Source: Actinacidiphila oryziradicis
Lineage (GTDB): Bacteria; Actinomycetota; Actinomycetes; Streptomycetales; Streptomycetaceae
NCBI RefSeq assembly: GCF_005047355.1
Contig: NZ_SUMC01000007.1
Location: 124,001 to 188,000, forward strand
Reading direction: 5' to 3'
Length of the DNA: 64,000 nt
A program made the translations under genes and the position numbers. Below the pieces are notes generated by a model. The model was given only the letters and a program-made list of their open reading frames with translations, was not told the origin of the DNA and did not search any database. This document shows positions 36,633 through 48,248 of this stretch, one piece after another; the stretch's first letter is position 1, and every line of letters starts with the position of its first letter.

Positions 36633-39600
36633 GTGCACCTCAAGAGCCTGACCCTGCGCGGGTTCAAGTCCTTCGCCTCGGCGACGACGCTGCGCTTCGA
36701 ACCCGGCATCACCTGTGTTGTCGGTCCCAATGGCTCCGGCAAGTCCAACGTCGTGGACGCGTTGTCCTGGGTCATGGGCGAGCAGGGTGCCAAATCGCTG
36801 CGCGGCGGCAAGATGGAGGACGTCATCTTCGCCGGCACGACCGGGCGTCCGCCGCTCGGCCGCGCCGAGGTGTCACTGACGATCGACAACAGCGACGGCG
36901 TGCTGCCCATCGAGTATGCCGAGGTCACCATCACGCGGATCATGTTCCGCAACGGCGGCAGTGAGTACCAGCTCAACGGCGACACCTGCCGTCTCCTGGA
37001 CATCCAGGAACTCCTGTCCGACTCCGGCATCGGCCGTGAGATGCATGTGATCGTCGGTCAGGGCCAGCTCGACTCCGTACTGCACGCCGACCCGATGGGG
37101 CGCCGGGCCTTCATCGAAGAGGCTGCGGGCGTGCTGAAGCACCGCAAGCGCAAGGAGAAAGCGCTGCGAAAACTCGACGCGATGCAGGTGAATCTCGCGC
37201 GAGTACAGGACCTCACCGGTGAGCTCCGGCGGCAGCTCAAACCGCTCGGACGGCAGGCCCAAGTGGCCAGGCGGGCAGCCGTGATCCAGGCCGATCTCCG
37301 TGACGCCCGGTTGCGGCTGCTCGCTGACGATCTTGTCACACTGCGGGAGGCCCTGCGCGCCGAAGTCGCCGACGAGGCCGCACTGAAGGAACGCCGCGAC
37401 ACGGTCGAGGCCGTGCTGGCCGAGACCGTCCAGCGCGAGGCGCGCCTGGAGGAGCAGGTCAGGGCCCTGTCCCCGAGACTCGCCGACGCCCAGGGCACCT
37501 GGTACGCGCTCTCGCAGCTCAAGGAGCGGGTACACGGCACGATCGGCCTCGCCGAACAGCGGGTGCGCCATGCCACCAGCCAGCCCGCCGAGGAGCGGCA
37601 CGGCCGCGACCCCGAGGACATGGAGCGCGAGGCCGCCCGCATCCGCGAGCAGGAGGCCGAACTCACCGAGGCCCTCGACGCCGCCCAGCGGGCCCTCGAC
37701 GACACCATCGGCCACCGCGCCGAGCTGGAACGCCGGCTCGCCGACGAGGAGCAGCGGCTCAAGGCCGCCGCCCGGGCTATCGCCGACCGCCGCGAGGGCC
37801 TTGCCCGCCTCCAGGGCCAGGTCAACGCCGCCCGCAGCCGGGCCGGGTCCGCCGAGGCCGAGATCGGCCGGCTCGCCGCCGCCCGCGACGAGGCCCGCGA
37901 CCGAGCCGAATCCGCCCAGGAGGAGTACGAGGAGCTCAAGGCCCAGGTCGAAGGCCTCGACGCCGACGACTCCGAACTCGAAGCCCGCTTCGAAGCCGCC
38001 AAGCGCGACCAGGCCGATGCCGATGACGCTTTCTCCGCCGCCCGCGACGCCGCCACCTCCGCCGAACGCGACCGCGCCGCCCTTTCCGCGCGCCACGACG
38101 CCCTCGCCCTGGGCCTGCGCCGCAAGGACGGCACCGGCGCGCTGCTCGCCGCGGGCGACCGGCTCGCGGGCCTGCTCGGTCCCGCCGCCCAGCTGCTGAC
38201 GGTCGCCCCCGGTCACGAGGTCCAGCTCGCCGCCGCCCTCGGAGCCGCCGCCGATGCCGTCGCCGTCTCGGGGCCGGGCGCCGCCGCGGAGGCCCTGCGC
38301 CTGCTCCGCCAGGACGACGCCGGCCGCGCGGCGCTGCTGGTCGCCTCAGGTTTGTGGGCAGGCGTTCCGCAAGGCGACGGGGGCAGCTCCCATGCGCTTG
38401 AGGCTATGGGGGAGGGTGGGCACAAACCGCCCACCGGGCCGCACCCGGCGACGAAACCAGGGGGCCCGGGGGCGGCGCCCCCGGTTCCGGGAAGGGACGG
38501 GGTGGGGGACAACCCCTCGGCCACCATCCCGCACCCGGGGGCGGCGCCGGACGTCCATGGATCCGCCTCCGTGTCCGGGGCCGCCCGGACCGCGGCGCCG
38601 ACCGGCGGTTCACCGGTCCCGGCTGCCGGCGGCGATCCGGTACCGTTCCCCGCCCAGGCGGGCGAGCAGGCAGCGACCTCCTCCGTCCCGGCTGCGGCTG
38701 TGCCGCAGGCACGTGGCGCCCTGTCGTCGCCGGACCTGGCGCGGCCCGCTGCCGAACTGATGTCCGGGCCGGACGCACTGCTGCCCGCCGTGCGACGGCT
38801 GCTGCGCGACGTGGTGGTCGTGGAGACTCTCGAGGACGCGGAAGCGCTGGTCGCCGGGCACCCGCACCTCACTGCCGTCACCGCCGAGGGCGATGTGCTG
38901 TCCGCGCATTTCGCGCACGGCGGTTCGGCGGGGGCGCCGAGCCTGCTGGAGGTGCAGGCGGCGGTGGACGAGACGGCGGCGGAGCTGGAGCGGCTGGCCG
39001 TACGGTGCGAAGCCCACGCGGAGGAGCAGAGCGCGGCCAAGGAGCGGCGGGCCGGGTGCGCGCGGCTGGTGGACGAACTGGGCCAGCGGCGGAGGGCGGC
39101 GGAGAAGCAGAAGTCCGCGGTCGCCCAGCAACTGGGCCGGTTCGGCGGTCAGGCCCGTGCGGCGGCCGGGGAGGCGGAACGTACCGCCGCGGCGGTCGGC
39201 CGGGCCGAGGAGGCGCTGGCTGCCGCGATGGAGGAGGTCGAGGAGCTGTCGTACCGGCTCGGCGAGGCGGAGCAGGAGGCCGATGCCGGGGCGGAAGCGG
39301 AGCCGGACACTTCGGTTCGGGACCGGCTGGCCGCCGACGGAGCCAACGCCCGGCAGACGGAGATGGAGGCGCGGCTTCAGGTCCGTACCCACGAGGAGCG
39401 GGTCAAGGGCCTCGCCGGACGCGCCGACGGCCTGGACCGGGCGGCCCGGATGGAGCGCGAGACCCGGGCCCGGGCCGCGCGGCGCAAGGCCCGGCTGGAG
39501 TACGAGGCGGGGGTCGCGCGTGCGGTGCTGGCGGGCGCTCGCGGGCTGCTGGACTACGTAGAGGTGTCGCTGGCCCGAGCGGAGGAGGAGCGGTCGGCGG

Positions 39601-40568
39601 CCGAGCGGGCCAAGGCGGAGCGCGAGGCGGAGCTGTCCGAGGAACGCCGCCAGGGCCGGGAGCTCAAGGGTGAGCTGGACAAGCTCACCACCGACGTCCA
39701 CAAGGGCGAGGTGCTGGGCGCCGAGAAGCGGATGCGGATCGAGCAGCTGGAGACCAAGGCGCTGGAGGAGCACGGCATGGAGCCCGCCGGACTGGTCGCG
39801 GAGTACGGCCCCGGGCAGCTCGTACCGCCGTCGCCGCCCGCCGAGGGGGAGGAGCTGCCGGAGGACCCGGAGCACCCGCGCAACCTGCCGGTCCCCTACC
39901 GCCGGGCCGAGCAGGAGAAGCGCCTGAAGACCGCGGAGAAGGCGTACCAGCAGCTGGGCAAGGTCAACCCGCTCGCTCTGGAGGAGTTCGCGGCGCTGGA
40001 GGAGCGGCACAAGTTCCTCACCGAGCAACTGGAGGACCTGCGGAAGACCCGGGCGGACCTGCTCCAGGTCGTGAAGGAGGTCGACGAGCGGGTCGAGCAG
40101 GTCTTCACGGCGGCATACCACGACACCGCCCGGCAGTTCGAGGGCGTCTTCTCACGGCTCTTCCCGGGCGGCGAGGGCCGGCTGATCCTCACCGATCCCG
40201 ACTCCATGCTCACCACCGGAGTCGATGTCGAAGCCCGGCCCCCGGGCAAGAAGGTCAAGCGGCTGTCCCTCCTCTCGGGCGGCGAGCGGTCGCTGACCGC
40301 AGTGGCGCTGCTGGTCTCGATCTTCAAGGCGCGGCCCAGCCCCTTCTACGTCATGGACGAGGTCGAGGCGGCGCTGGACGACACCAACCTGCAGCGGCTG
40401 ATCCGGATCATGGAGGAACTCCAGGAGAGTTCACAGCTCATCGTGATCACCCATCAGAAGCGCACGATGGAGGTCGCCGATGCCCTCTACGGCGTGTCGA
40501 TGCAGGGCGACGGCGTGTCCAAGGTGATCAGCCAGCGGCTGAGGGACGGCAAGCGGCGGTCTGCCTGA
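36633..40568 (+). CDS. smc: Chromosome segregation protein SMC with expanded hinge
   Basis: 1311-residue SMC ATPase organising and segregating the chromosome with ScpA/ScpB. Walker A GPNGSGKS is at residues 31-38; two long coiled coils flank a hinge near 510-760; the C-terminal head has LSLLSGGERSLTAVALL (signature) and FYVMDEVEAALDD (Walker B). Residues about 573-700, inside the hinge region, are a Pro/Gly/Ala-rich low-complexity insert, which makes the protein roughly 125 residues longer than the S. coelicolor SMC as I remember it. GTG start at 36633. Confidence 0.96.
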   Translation: MHLKSLTLRGFKSFASATTLRFEPGITCVVGPNGSGKSNVVDALSWVMGEQGAKSLRGGKMEDVIFAGTTGRPPLGRAEVSLTIDNSDGVLPIEYAEVTITRIMFRNGGSEYQLNGDTCRLLDIQELLSDSGIGREMHVIVGQGQLDSVLHADPMGRRAFIEEAAGVLKHRKRKEKALRKLDAMQVNLARVQDLTGELRRQLKPLGRQAQVARRAAVIQADLRDARLRLLADDLVTLREALRAEVADEAALKERRDTVEAVLAETVQREARLEEQVRALSPRLADAQGTWYALSQLKERVHGTIGLAEQRVRHATSQPAEERHGRDPEDMEREAARIREQEAELTEALDAAQRALDDTIGHRAELERRLADEEQRLKAAARAIADRREGLARLQGQVNAARSRAGSAEAEIGRLAAARDEARDRAESAQEEYEELKAQVEGLDADDSELEARFEAAKRDQADADDAFSAARDAATSAERDRAALSARHDALALGLRRKDGTGALLAAGDRLAGLLGPAAQLLTVAPGHEVQLAAALGAAADAVAVSGPGAAAEALRLLRQDDAGRAALLVASGLWAGVPQGDGGSSHALEAMGEGGHKPPTGPHPATKPGGPGAAPPVPGRDGVGDNPSATIPHPGAAPDVHGSASVSGAARTAAPTGGSPVPAAGGDPVPFPAQAGEQAATSSVPAAAVPQARGALSSPDLARPAAELMSGPDALLPAVRRLLRDVVVVETLEDAEALVAGHPHLTAVTAEGDVLSAHFAHGGSAGAPSLLEVQAAVDETAAELERLAVRCEAHAEEQSAAKERRAGCARLVDELGQRRRAAEKQKSAVAQQLGRFGGQARAAAGEAERTAAAVGRAEEALAAAMEEVEELSYRLGEAEQEADAGAEAEPDTSVRDRLAADGANARQTEMEARLQVRTHEERVKGLAGRADGLDRAARMERETRARAARRKARLEYEAGVARAVLAGARGLLDYVEVSLARAEEERSAAERAKAEREAELSEERRQGRELKGELDKLTTDVHKGEVLGAEKRMRIEQLETKALEEHGMEPAGLVAEYGPGQLVPPSPPAEGEELPEDPEHPRNLPVPYRRAEQEKRLKTAEKAYQQLGKVNPLALEEFAALEERHKFLTEQLEDLRKTRADLLQVVKEVDERVEQVFTAAYHDTARQFEGVFSRLFPGGEGRLILTDPDSMLTTGVDVEARPPGKKVKRLSLLSGGERSLTAVALLVSIFKARPSPFYVMDEVEAALDDTNLQRLIRIMEELQESSQLIVITHQKRTMEVADALYGVSMQGDGVSKVISQRLRDGKRRSA

Positions 40569-40795
40569 TTCGCTTCCCCGCAACCACTTCCCTTCAACTT
40601 GTGAACTGAATGTGGCCAGCTGCTTGATCACCTCTGTGAGCAGTCCAACCTTCTGGCGGGATTAGATTCGATATTTGAAGGCATAAGCTCTTCGTTGTTG
40701 TTTTAGCGTTCGAGTGGTGGCCATCATGGGATCGACTGGCACTCGATGTTCCTGCCCCCTCACGCGGGTTCAATGCAGAGCCCAGGGAGTACACC

Positions 40796-42223
40796 GTGAC
40801 CACCACCGCATCGAAGACCGGTACCGGAGGCCGCCAGGCCCAGCCGGACCACCTCGGCCATGTCATCTTCATCACCGCGGCCGCCGCCATGGGCGGCTTC
40901 CTCTTCGGCTACGACAGCTCCGTGATCAACGGTGCCGTGGAGGCGATCCGGAGCAGGTACGGCGTCGGCTCCGCCGCCCTCGCCCAGGTCGTCGCCATCG
41001 CCCTGCTCGGCAGCGCCATCGGGGCCGCCACCGCCGGCCGGATCGCCGACCGTATCGGCCGCATCCGTGTGATGCAGATCTCCGCCGCGCTCTTCTCCGT
41101 CAGCGCGATCGGCTCCGCCCTGCCGTTCGCGCTCTGGGATCTCGCGATGTGGCGCGTCCTCGGCGGTATCGCCATCGGCATGGCCTCGGTGATCGGCCCG
41201 GCCTACATCGCCGAGGTCGCCCCGCCCGCGTACCGTGGCCGGCTCGGCTCCTTCCAGCAGGGCGCGATCGTCATAGGCATCGCGGTCTCCCAGCTGGTCA
41301 ACTGGGGGATCCTCAACGTCGCAGGCGGCCAGCAGCGCGGCAAGATCGCCGGCATCGAGGCCTGGCAGTGGATGCTCGGCGTGATGGTCGTGCCCGCAGC
41401 GCTGTACGGACTGCTCTCCTTCGCCATCCCCGAGTCGCCTCGCTTCCTGCTCTCCGTCGGCCGCAACGATCAGGCCAGGAAGGTCCTCGCCGACGTCGAG
41501 GCCGAGAACACCGACCTCGACGCCCGTATCGCCGAGATCAAGGACGCGATGCGCAGTGACCACAAGTCGTCCTTCAGGGACCTGCTCGGCGGCCGCTTCG
41601 GCCTGCTGCCGGTGGTCTGGGTCGGCATCGGGCTCTCGGTCTTCCAGCAGCTGGTCGGCATCAACGTCGCCTTCTACTACTCCTCGACGCTGTGGCAGTC
41701 GGTCGGTATCGACCCGAGCGCCTCCTTCTTCTACTCGTTCACCACGTCGATCATCAACATCATCGGGACCGTCATCGCCATGGTCTTCGTCGACCGGATC
41801 GGCCGCAAACCGCTGGCTCTCATCGGTTCCATCGGCATGGCCGTCTCCCTCGCCCTGGTGGCCTGGGCCTTCTCCGCCAGGGCGGTCTCCGGCAGCAACG
41901 TCAAGCTGCCGAACACCGAGGGCGTGGTCGCGCTGATCGCGGCCCACTCCTTCGTCCTCTTCTTCGCCCTCTCGTGGGGCGTGGTCGTCTGGGTCATGCT
42001 CGGCGAGATGTTCCCGAACCGGATCCGCGCGGCGGCGCTCGGAGTGGCCGCGTCCGCGCAGTGGATCGCCAACTGGGCGATCACGGCGAGCTTCCCCAGC
42101 CTTTCCGACTGGGACCTGTCGGCGACGTACGTGATCTACACGGCCTTCGCCGCGCTCTCCATTCCCTTCGTCATCAAGTTCGTCCCGGAGACCAAGGGCA
42201 AGCGGCTGGAGGAGATGGGCTGA
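40796..42223 (+). CDS. glcP: Sugar-porter MFS transporter, glucose permease GlcP
   Basis: 475-residue, 12-helix sugar porter. FLFGYDSSVINGAV, GRIADRIGR, PESPRFLLSVGR, and PETKGKRLEEM at the end are the family motifs. Its place between smc and ftsY matches the glucose permease gene glcP of S. coelicolor, the main glucose uptake route feeding glucose kinase and carbon catabolite control. GTG start. The 230-base upstream gap is A/T-rich near 40650-40715 and probably carries its promoter. Confidence 0.9.
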   Translation: MTTTASKTGTGGRQAQPDHLGHVIFITAAAAMGGFLFGYDSSVINGAVEAIRSRYGVGSAALAQVVAIALLGSAIGAATAGRIADRIGRIRVMQISAALFSVSAIGSALPFALWDLAMWRVLGGIAIGMASVIGPAYIAEVAPPAYRGRLGSFQQGAIVIGIAVSQLVNWGILNVAGGQQRGKIAGIEAWQWMLGVMVVPAALYGLLSFAIPESPRFLLSVGRNDQARKVLADVEAENTDLDARIAEIKDAMRSDHKSSFRDLLGGRFGLLPVVWVGIGLSVFQQLVGINVAFYYSSTLWQSVGIDPSASFFYSFTTSIINIIGTVIAMVFVDRIGRKPLALIGSIGMAVSLALVAWAFSARAVSGSNVKLPNTEGVVALIAAHSFVLFFALSWGVVVWVMLGEMFPNRIRAAALGVAASAQWIANWAITASFPSLSDWDLSATYVIYTAFAALSIPFVIKFVPETKGKRLEEMG

Positions 42224-42303
42224 CGCGGCCCGTCAGCCGCAGGAGCGAACACCCCGCACCGGCAACGAACGACCATCCCTCAGGTCGCGCATACTGGGCA
42301 ACC

Positions 42304-43509
42304 ATGGAAACCGTCATCCTCGCTGTAATCATCGCTTTGGTCGCGTTCGTCGCGGTCGGTGGCGGACTGGTGGTGGGCAGCCGCCGCAAGAAGCGGCTGC
42401 CCCCCGCGCCGCCTGCCGCGCCGACGGTCACCGAGCCCCCCGCCGAACCTCATATCGGCGACGAGGCGGAGGTCCCGCGGGACGAGCCCCGCCGGACCAT
42501 CGAAGAGGTAGAACTCCCCGAGGCGCTTCCCAGGACGCCTCCGGAGGCGCTTGAGCTGCCGGAGGCGCCGGAGCTCGAGATCCCCGAGCCGACCGAGGGC
42601 CGTCTGGTACGGCTGCGCTCCCGGCTGTCCCGCTCCCAGAACACGCTCGGCAAGGGACTGCTGTCCCTGCTCTCCCGGGAACACCTCGACGAGGAGACCT
42701 GGGAGGAGATCGAGGACATCCTCCTCACCGCGGACGTCGGCGTCACGCCCACCCAAGAACTGGTGGAGCGGCTGCGCCAGCGGGTGAAGGTGCTCGGCAC
42801 CCGCACCCCCGCCGACCTCCGGCAGCTGCTGCGCGAGGAGCTGATCGCCCTCATCGGCACCGACAGCGACCGCACCCTTCACACCGAAAGCCACGAGGAG
42901 CGCCCGGCCGTAGTACTGGTCGTCGGCGTGAACGGCACCGGCAAGACCACGACCACCGGCAAGCTCGCCCGCGTCCTGGTCGCCGACGGCCGCAGCGTGG
43001 TGCTGGGAGCGGCGGACACCTTCCGTGCCGCCGCCGCCGACCAGCTGCAGACCTGGGGCGAGCGGGTCGGGGCGCGCACGGTACGCGGTCCCGAGGGCGG
43101 CGACCCGGCATCGGTCGCCTTCGACGCGGTGAAGGAAGGTATCTCCGAGGGCGCCGACGTCGTACTCATCGACACCGCCGGCCGGCTGCACACCAAGACC
43201 GGCCTGATGGACGAGCTCGGCAAGGTCAAGCGCGTCATCGAGAAGCACGGCCCGGTGGACGAGGTGCTGCTGGTCCTGGACGCCACCACCGGGCAGAACG
43301 GCCTGGTGCAGGCCCGCGTCTTCGCCGAGGTGGTCGACATCACCGGCATCGTGCTGACCAAGCTGGACGGCACCGCCAAGGGCGGCATCGTCGTCGCGGT
43401 CCAGCGCGAACTGGGCGTGCCGGTGAAATTGGTCGGGCTGGGCGAGGGCGCTGACGACCTGGCGCCGTTCGAGCCGGGCGCGTTCGTGGACGCGCTGATC
43501 GGCGACTGA
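42304..43509 (+). CDS. ftsY: Signal recognition particle receptor FtsY
   Basis: 401-residue SRP receptor GTPase. An N-terminal hydrophobic helix (2-20) anchors it, an acidic Pro/Glu-rich A region follows (to about 110), then the NG domain with GVNGTGKTTTTGKL (P-loop), DTAGRLHTK and TKLDGTAKGG. ATG 42304. It works with Ffh, encoded at 50862. Confidence 0.96.
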   Translation: METVILAVIIALVAFVAVGGGLVVGSRRKKRLPPAPPAAPTVTEPPAEPHIGDEAEVPRDEPRRTIEEVELPEALPRTPPEALELPEAPELEIPEPTEGRLVRLRSRLSRSQNTLGKGLLSLLSREHLDEETWEEIEDILLTADVGVTPTQELVERLRQRVKVLGTRTPADLRQLLREELIALIGTDSDRTLHTESHEERPAVVLVVGVNGTGKTTTTGKLARVLVADGRSVVLGAADTFRAAAADQLQTWGERVGARTVRGPEGGDPASVAFDAVKEGISEGADVVLIDTAGRLHTKTGLMDELGKVKRVIEKHGPVDEVLLVLDATTGQNGLVQARVFAEVVDITGIVLTKLDGTAKGGIVVAVQRELGVPVKLVGLGEGADDLAPFEPGAFVDALIGD

Positions 43510-43553
43510 GCTCGCCTTCTCCGGGGCGGCCGGGCGGTCTTGCGGTGCGTTGC

Positions 43554-43578
43554 CCTCAAGCCCGTCCGGCGCTTGAGG
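43554..43578. terminator. Hairpin between convergent ftsY and prim-pol-like gene
   Basis: CCTCAAGC pairs with GCTTGAGG around CCGTCCGGC. This type of sequence recurs in Streptomyces genomes at gene ends. It lies three bases before the stop of the minus-strand gene. Confidence 0.7.
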
Positions 43579-43581
43579 ACG

Positions 43582-44289
43582 TCAGCCCCCGCCGGCGGGC
43601 GATGGCTGCCACGGCCCCGGTGTGCGGTCACGGTGGCACGCGTATGCGAGCGTGCCGAGCAGCAGCCGGGCCTCGGGCGGCTGCGCCGCGGAGCCGAACT
43701 CCGGCGGGCGGAGCCAGCGGGCCGGCCCGAGGCCGCCCAGATCGGACGGCGGGGCGGTGACGAAATCGCCGGGGCCCAGGCAGTGCAGGTCGAGGGCGGC
43801 ATCGTCCCAGCCCATGCGGTAGAGCAGGTGGGGCAGTTCGCCGGCGGCTCCGGGGGCGACGAAGAACCAGGCGCGACCGGCCGGGGTGGCGATGACCGGG
43901 CCGAGCCGCAGGCCCATGCGCTCCAGACGGGCCAGCGCACGGCCAGCGGAACGTTCCGCCACATCGATCACGTCGAAGGTACGGCCGACCGGCAGCAGCA
44001 CGGCCGCGCCCGGCACCTGCTCCCAGGCGGCGGTGACCTGCTCCAGTGTCGCGCCGGCGGGCACCTCTTCGGCGAAGGCGAGCGGGTGGGCGCCGGGCGC
44101 CTCGCACCCCGGATCGCCGCAGGAGCACTGTGCGCCCCCGCGTGTGGCGCGCGCACCCGGGGCGACCGTCCAGCCGCACAACCCGGTGTACTCCGCGACA
44201 GTTGTGGCGCACGCCGAGGCGCGCGTGCGGCGCCGCGCGCTGGGGCGGACATGCCGCATTTCCCGCATACTCCCGATCGTGAAGCCCAT
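43582..44289 (-). CDS. Bifunctional DNA primase/polymerase (prim-pol) domain protein
   Basis: 235-residue protein resembling the N-terminal prim-pol domain found in replication proteins of plasmids and phages. The opening after a basic stretch (AAEYTGLCGW-like TVAEYTGLCGWTVAPG) and CSCGDPGCEAPGAHP with clustered Cys are typical, followed by VGRTFDVIDV. Homologues occupy this place beside nsdA in Streptomyces, so it is a resident gene. ATG 44289 has GGGGG five bases upstream. The enzymatic activity is unproven and helicase parts are absent. Confidence 0.8.
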   Translation of the reverse strand: MGFTIGSMREMRHVRPSARRRTRASACATTVAEYTGLCGWTVAPGARATRGGAQCSCGDPGCEAPGAHPLAFAEEVPAGATLEQVTAAWEQVPGAAVLLPVGRTFDVIDVAERSAGRALARLERMGLRLGPVIATPAGRAWFFVAPGAAGELPHLLYRMGWDDAALDLHCLGPGDFVTAPPSDLGGLGPARWLRPPEFGSAAQPPEARLLLGTLAYACHRDRTPGPWQPSPAGGG

Positions 44290-44603
44290 GACACCCCCAA
44301 CGGGTCGTAGTTGCCGATGGTTACGCCCGCACCTGACCGACCCTGATCGGCATGTGTCAAGTGAATCGTGTGCGGCGGCTGATGAGTTAACTCGAAGGGG
44401 TGGCGAATGGTGGCGATTCGGCAGCCACGCTCGCGCAACCCGTGATCGTAGGATTACTTTGTGTGCACAAGCCCTTGGACCGTGGCCGTCGTTGGGTATG
44501 CCGGAGGCATCCAGCGGGGAGCGGTTCGGGGGATCGGCTGAACGGTCGAACGGCACCTTCCGTATTGGGAGCCGGACGATCGACTCGGGATGGGGGCGTA
44601 TCA
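44290..44603. other. Divergent region between prim-pol-like gene and nsdA
   Basis: 314 bases. On the minus strand a TTGACA (44356-44361) could be a -35 box for the prim-pol-like gene, but the -10 is poor. An A/T-richer patch at 44440-44465 with TAGGAT may be part of the nsdA promoter. No gene seen. Confidence 0.4.
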
Positions 44604-46073
44604 GTGGGCGGCACACAAGACAAGCAGCCCAACGCGCAGTTGAACTCCTGGTTCGTGCGCAGCGGCTGGTCCAAGGGCGAGCTGGCCCGCCAGGTCAACC
44701 GGCGGGCCCGTCAGATGGGCGCCCTGCACGTCAGCACCGACACCTCCCGGGTGCGCCGTTGGCTCGACGGCGAGCAGCCGCGCGAGCCGATCCCGCGGAT
44801 CCTGTCCGAGCTGTTCTCGGAGCGGTTCGGCTGTGTCGTCCCGGTGGAGGACCTCGGGCTGCGTTCCCTGCACCAGCCGACCGCCTCCTCGGGTGTCGAC
44901 CTCCCCTGGGCGGGACCGCAGACGGCCCAGTTGATCAATGAGTTCTCCCGCAGTGACCTGATGCTCGGCCGCCGCGGCTTCCTCGGAGCCTCGTTGGCGC
45001 TGGCTGCCGGACCGGCCCTTGTCGAGCCGATGCAGCGGTGGCTGGTGCCAACCCCGCCCGCCGGCCCGGCCGGCCACGCCGGGGCGGCCGCAGTGCCGTC
45101 CCGGGACTCCGGGAACCGGCCGTCCAAGGTCTCCGAAGAGGAGCTGGCGCTCCTGGAGTCCACGGCCGTGATGTTCCGCTCGTGGGACAACCAGTGCGGC
45201 GGTGGCCTGCGCCGCAAGGCCGTCGTAGGACAGCTGCATGAGGTCACCGACCTGCTTCAGGAGTCCCACCCCGAGCGGGTGGCGCGCCGGCTGTACCGGG
45301 TCACCGGGGAACTTGCGGCGCTGGCCGGCTGGATGAGCTACGACGTCGGTTTGCAACCGACCGCGCAGAAGTACCTGGTCCTGGCGCTGCACGCGGCCAA
45401 AGAGGCCGAGGACCGGCCCCTGGGTGCGTTCATCCTCTCCAGCATGAGCCGCCAGATGATCCATCTGAACCGTCCTGACGACGCGCTGGAGCTCATCCAC
45501 CTCGCACAGTACGGCAGCCGGGACACCGCGACCGTCACCACTCAGGCGATGCTGTACGCGATGGAGGCCCGCGCCTACGCCAATATGGGTCAGGTCAACA
45601 AGTGCCACCGCGCGGTCCGGACGGCCGAGGACGCCTTCACCGAGACCCGCCCGTCCGAGGACCCGGACTGGATCAGTTTCTTCAACGAGGCCGAGCTCCA
45701 CGCGGAGAACGCCCACTCCTACCGTGACCTCGCCTATGTGGCCGGCCGCAGTCCCACCTACGCGTCGCTCGCTCACCCCGTCATGGAGAAGGCCGTCCAG
45801 CTCTTCGAGGGCGACACCGATCATCAGCGCGCCTACGCCCTCAATCTCATCGGCATGGCCACCGTCCACCTCCTCCAGAAGGAGCCGGAGCAGGCGGCGG
45901 GCAGTGCCGTACAGGCGATAAAGGTTGCCCAGCAGGTTCGCTCCGAGCGGGTCAACACCCGTATCCGTAAGACCGCCGACGCCGCGTTGCGTGACTTCGG
46001 CGAGGTCCCGGCGGTCGCCGCACTCACCGAACGGCTGGCTGCCTGCCTGCCCGAAGTCGCCGAGTCGGCCTGA
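44604..46073 (+). CDS. nsdA: Developmental regulator NsdA
   Basis: 489-residue TPR-containing regulator known in Streptomyces as a negative regulator of sporulation and antibiotic production. The N-terminal 90 residues (LNSWFVRSGWSKGELARQVN; STDTSRVRRWLDGEQ) look like a DNA-binding helical domain, and the C-terminal half is alpha-helical with TPR-like repeats (KYLVLALHAAKEAEDRPLG; QRAYALNLIGMATVHLLQK). GTG 44604 with GGGGG upstream. Mechanism unproven. Confidence 0.92.
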   Translation: MGGTQDKQPNAQLNSWFVRSGWSKGELARQVNRRARQMGALHVSTDTSRVRRWLDGEQPREPIPRILSELFSERFGCVVPVEDLGLRSLHQPTASSGVDLPWAGPQTAQLINEFSRSDLMLGRRGFLGASLALAAGPALVEPMQRWLVPTPPAGPAGHAGAAAVPSRDSGNRPSKVSEEELALLESTAVMFRSWDNQCGGGLRRKAVVGQLHEVTDLLQESHPERVARRLYRVTGELAALAGWMSYDVGLQPTAQKYLVLALHAAKEAEDRPLGAFILSSMSRQMIHLNRPDDALELIHLAQYGSRDTATVTTQAMLYAMEARAYANMGQVNKCHRAVRTAEDAFTETRPSEDPDWISFFNEAELHAENAHSYRDLAYVAGRSPTYASLAHPVMEKAVQLFEGDTDHQRAYALNLIGMATVHLLQKEPEQAAGSAVQAIKVAQQVRSERVNTRIRKTADAALRDFGEVPAVAALTERLAACLPEVAESA

Positions 46074-46274
46074 CCCGCCCCGTATACGCCGGCCGCGGCC
46101 GCCATCCCGATCAGCCCGACTCGGCTCCCTCACGCCAGGTCAACCGGGTGGCTGCCGCGGCCGGTCTCTTTTCGGCGGACTCTCACCGGCTCTGCACGTA
46201 TACAGCGGGCCCAGGCCGCCGGGGGTCACAGAGTAGTCACGGCAGGGGCCACCAGCGCAGCGGTTCACCTTGAC

Positions 46275-46310
46275 GTAACACGGCGGACTTCTTCGTCACG
46301 CCGGTGAAAC
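46275..46310 (+). promoter_or_regulatory. GlnR box pair upstream of amtB
   Basis: GTCAC-GCCGGT-GAAAC (46295-46310) matches the GlnR consensus gTnAc-n6-GaAAc exactly in layout; a weaker half GTAAC-ACGGCG-GACTT (46275-46290) lies one helical turn or two upstream. This fits GlnR activation of amtB-glnK-glnD in nitrogen limitation. Confidence 0.75.
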
Positions 46311-46414
46311 ACCGAGCGGCTTTCATGGAAACCAGCCCGGGACATTCTCATGGCGCAAACCGGCCCACCGAACCCAATTCCCGCACGGGCCGTTCGGATG
46401 ACGAGGAGACGCCG

Positions 46415-48081
<1,667 letters not shown>

Positions 48082-48171
48082 GCGCGGCACGCGCACCCCG
48101 GCCGCCCCGTAGCCTGGCGGGCGGGGGGCGACACGATCGCCGGGACGGCGACGCCCCGGGACCAGTACCGA

Positions 48172-48214
48172 ACGAGGGCGGAAGCGAGGGTCGTCGCCCC
48201 ACTTCCGCCCTCGT
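48172..48214 (+). terminator. Hairpin between glnK and glnD
   Basis: Perfect 13-bp stem (ACGAGGGCGGAAG / CTTCCGCCCTCGT) with 17-base loop, 35 bases before the glnD start. It may attenuate readthrough into glnD. Confidence 0.65.
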
Positions 48215-48248
48215 GGACAGAACCGCACAGCCTGCGTCTGGAGACAGC

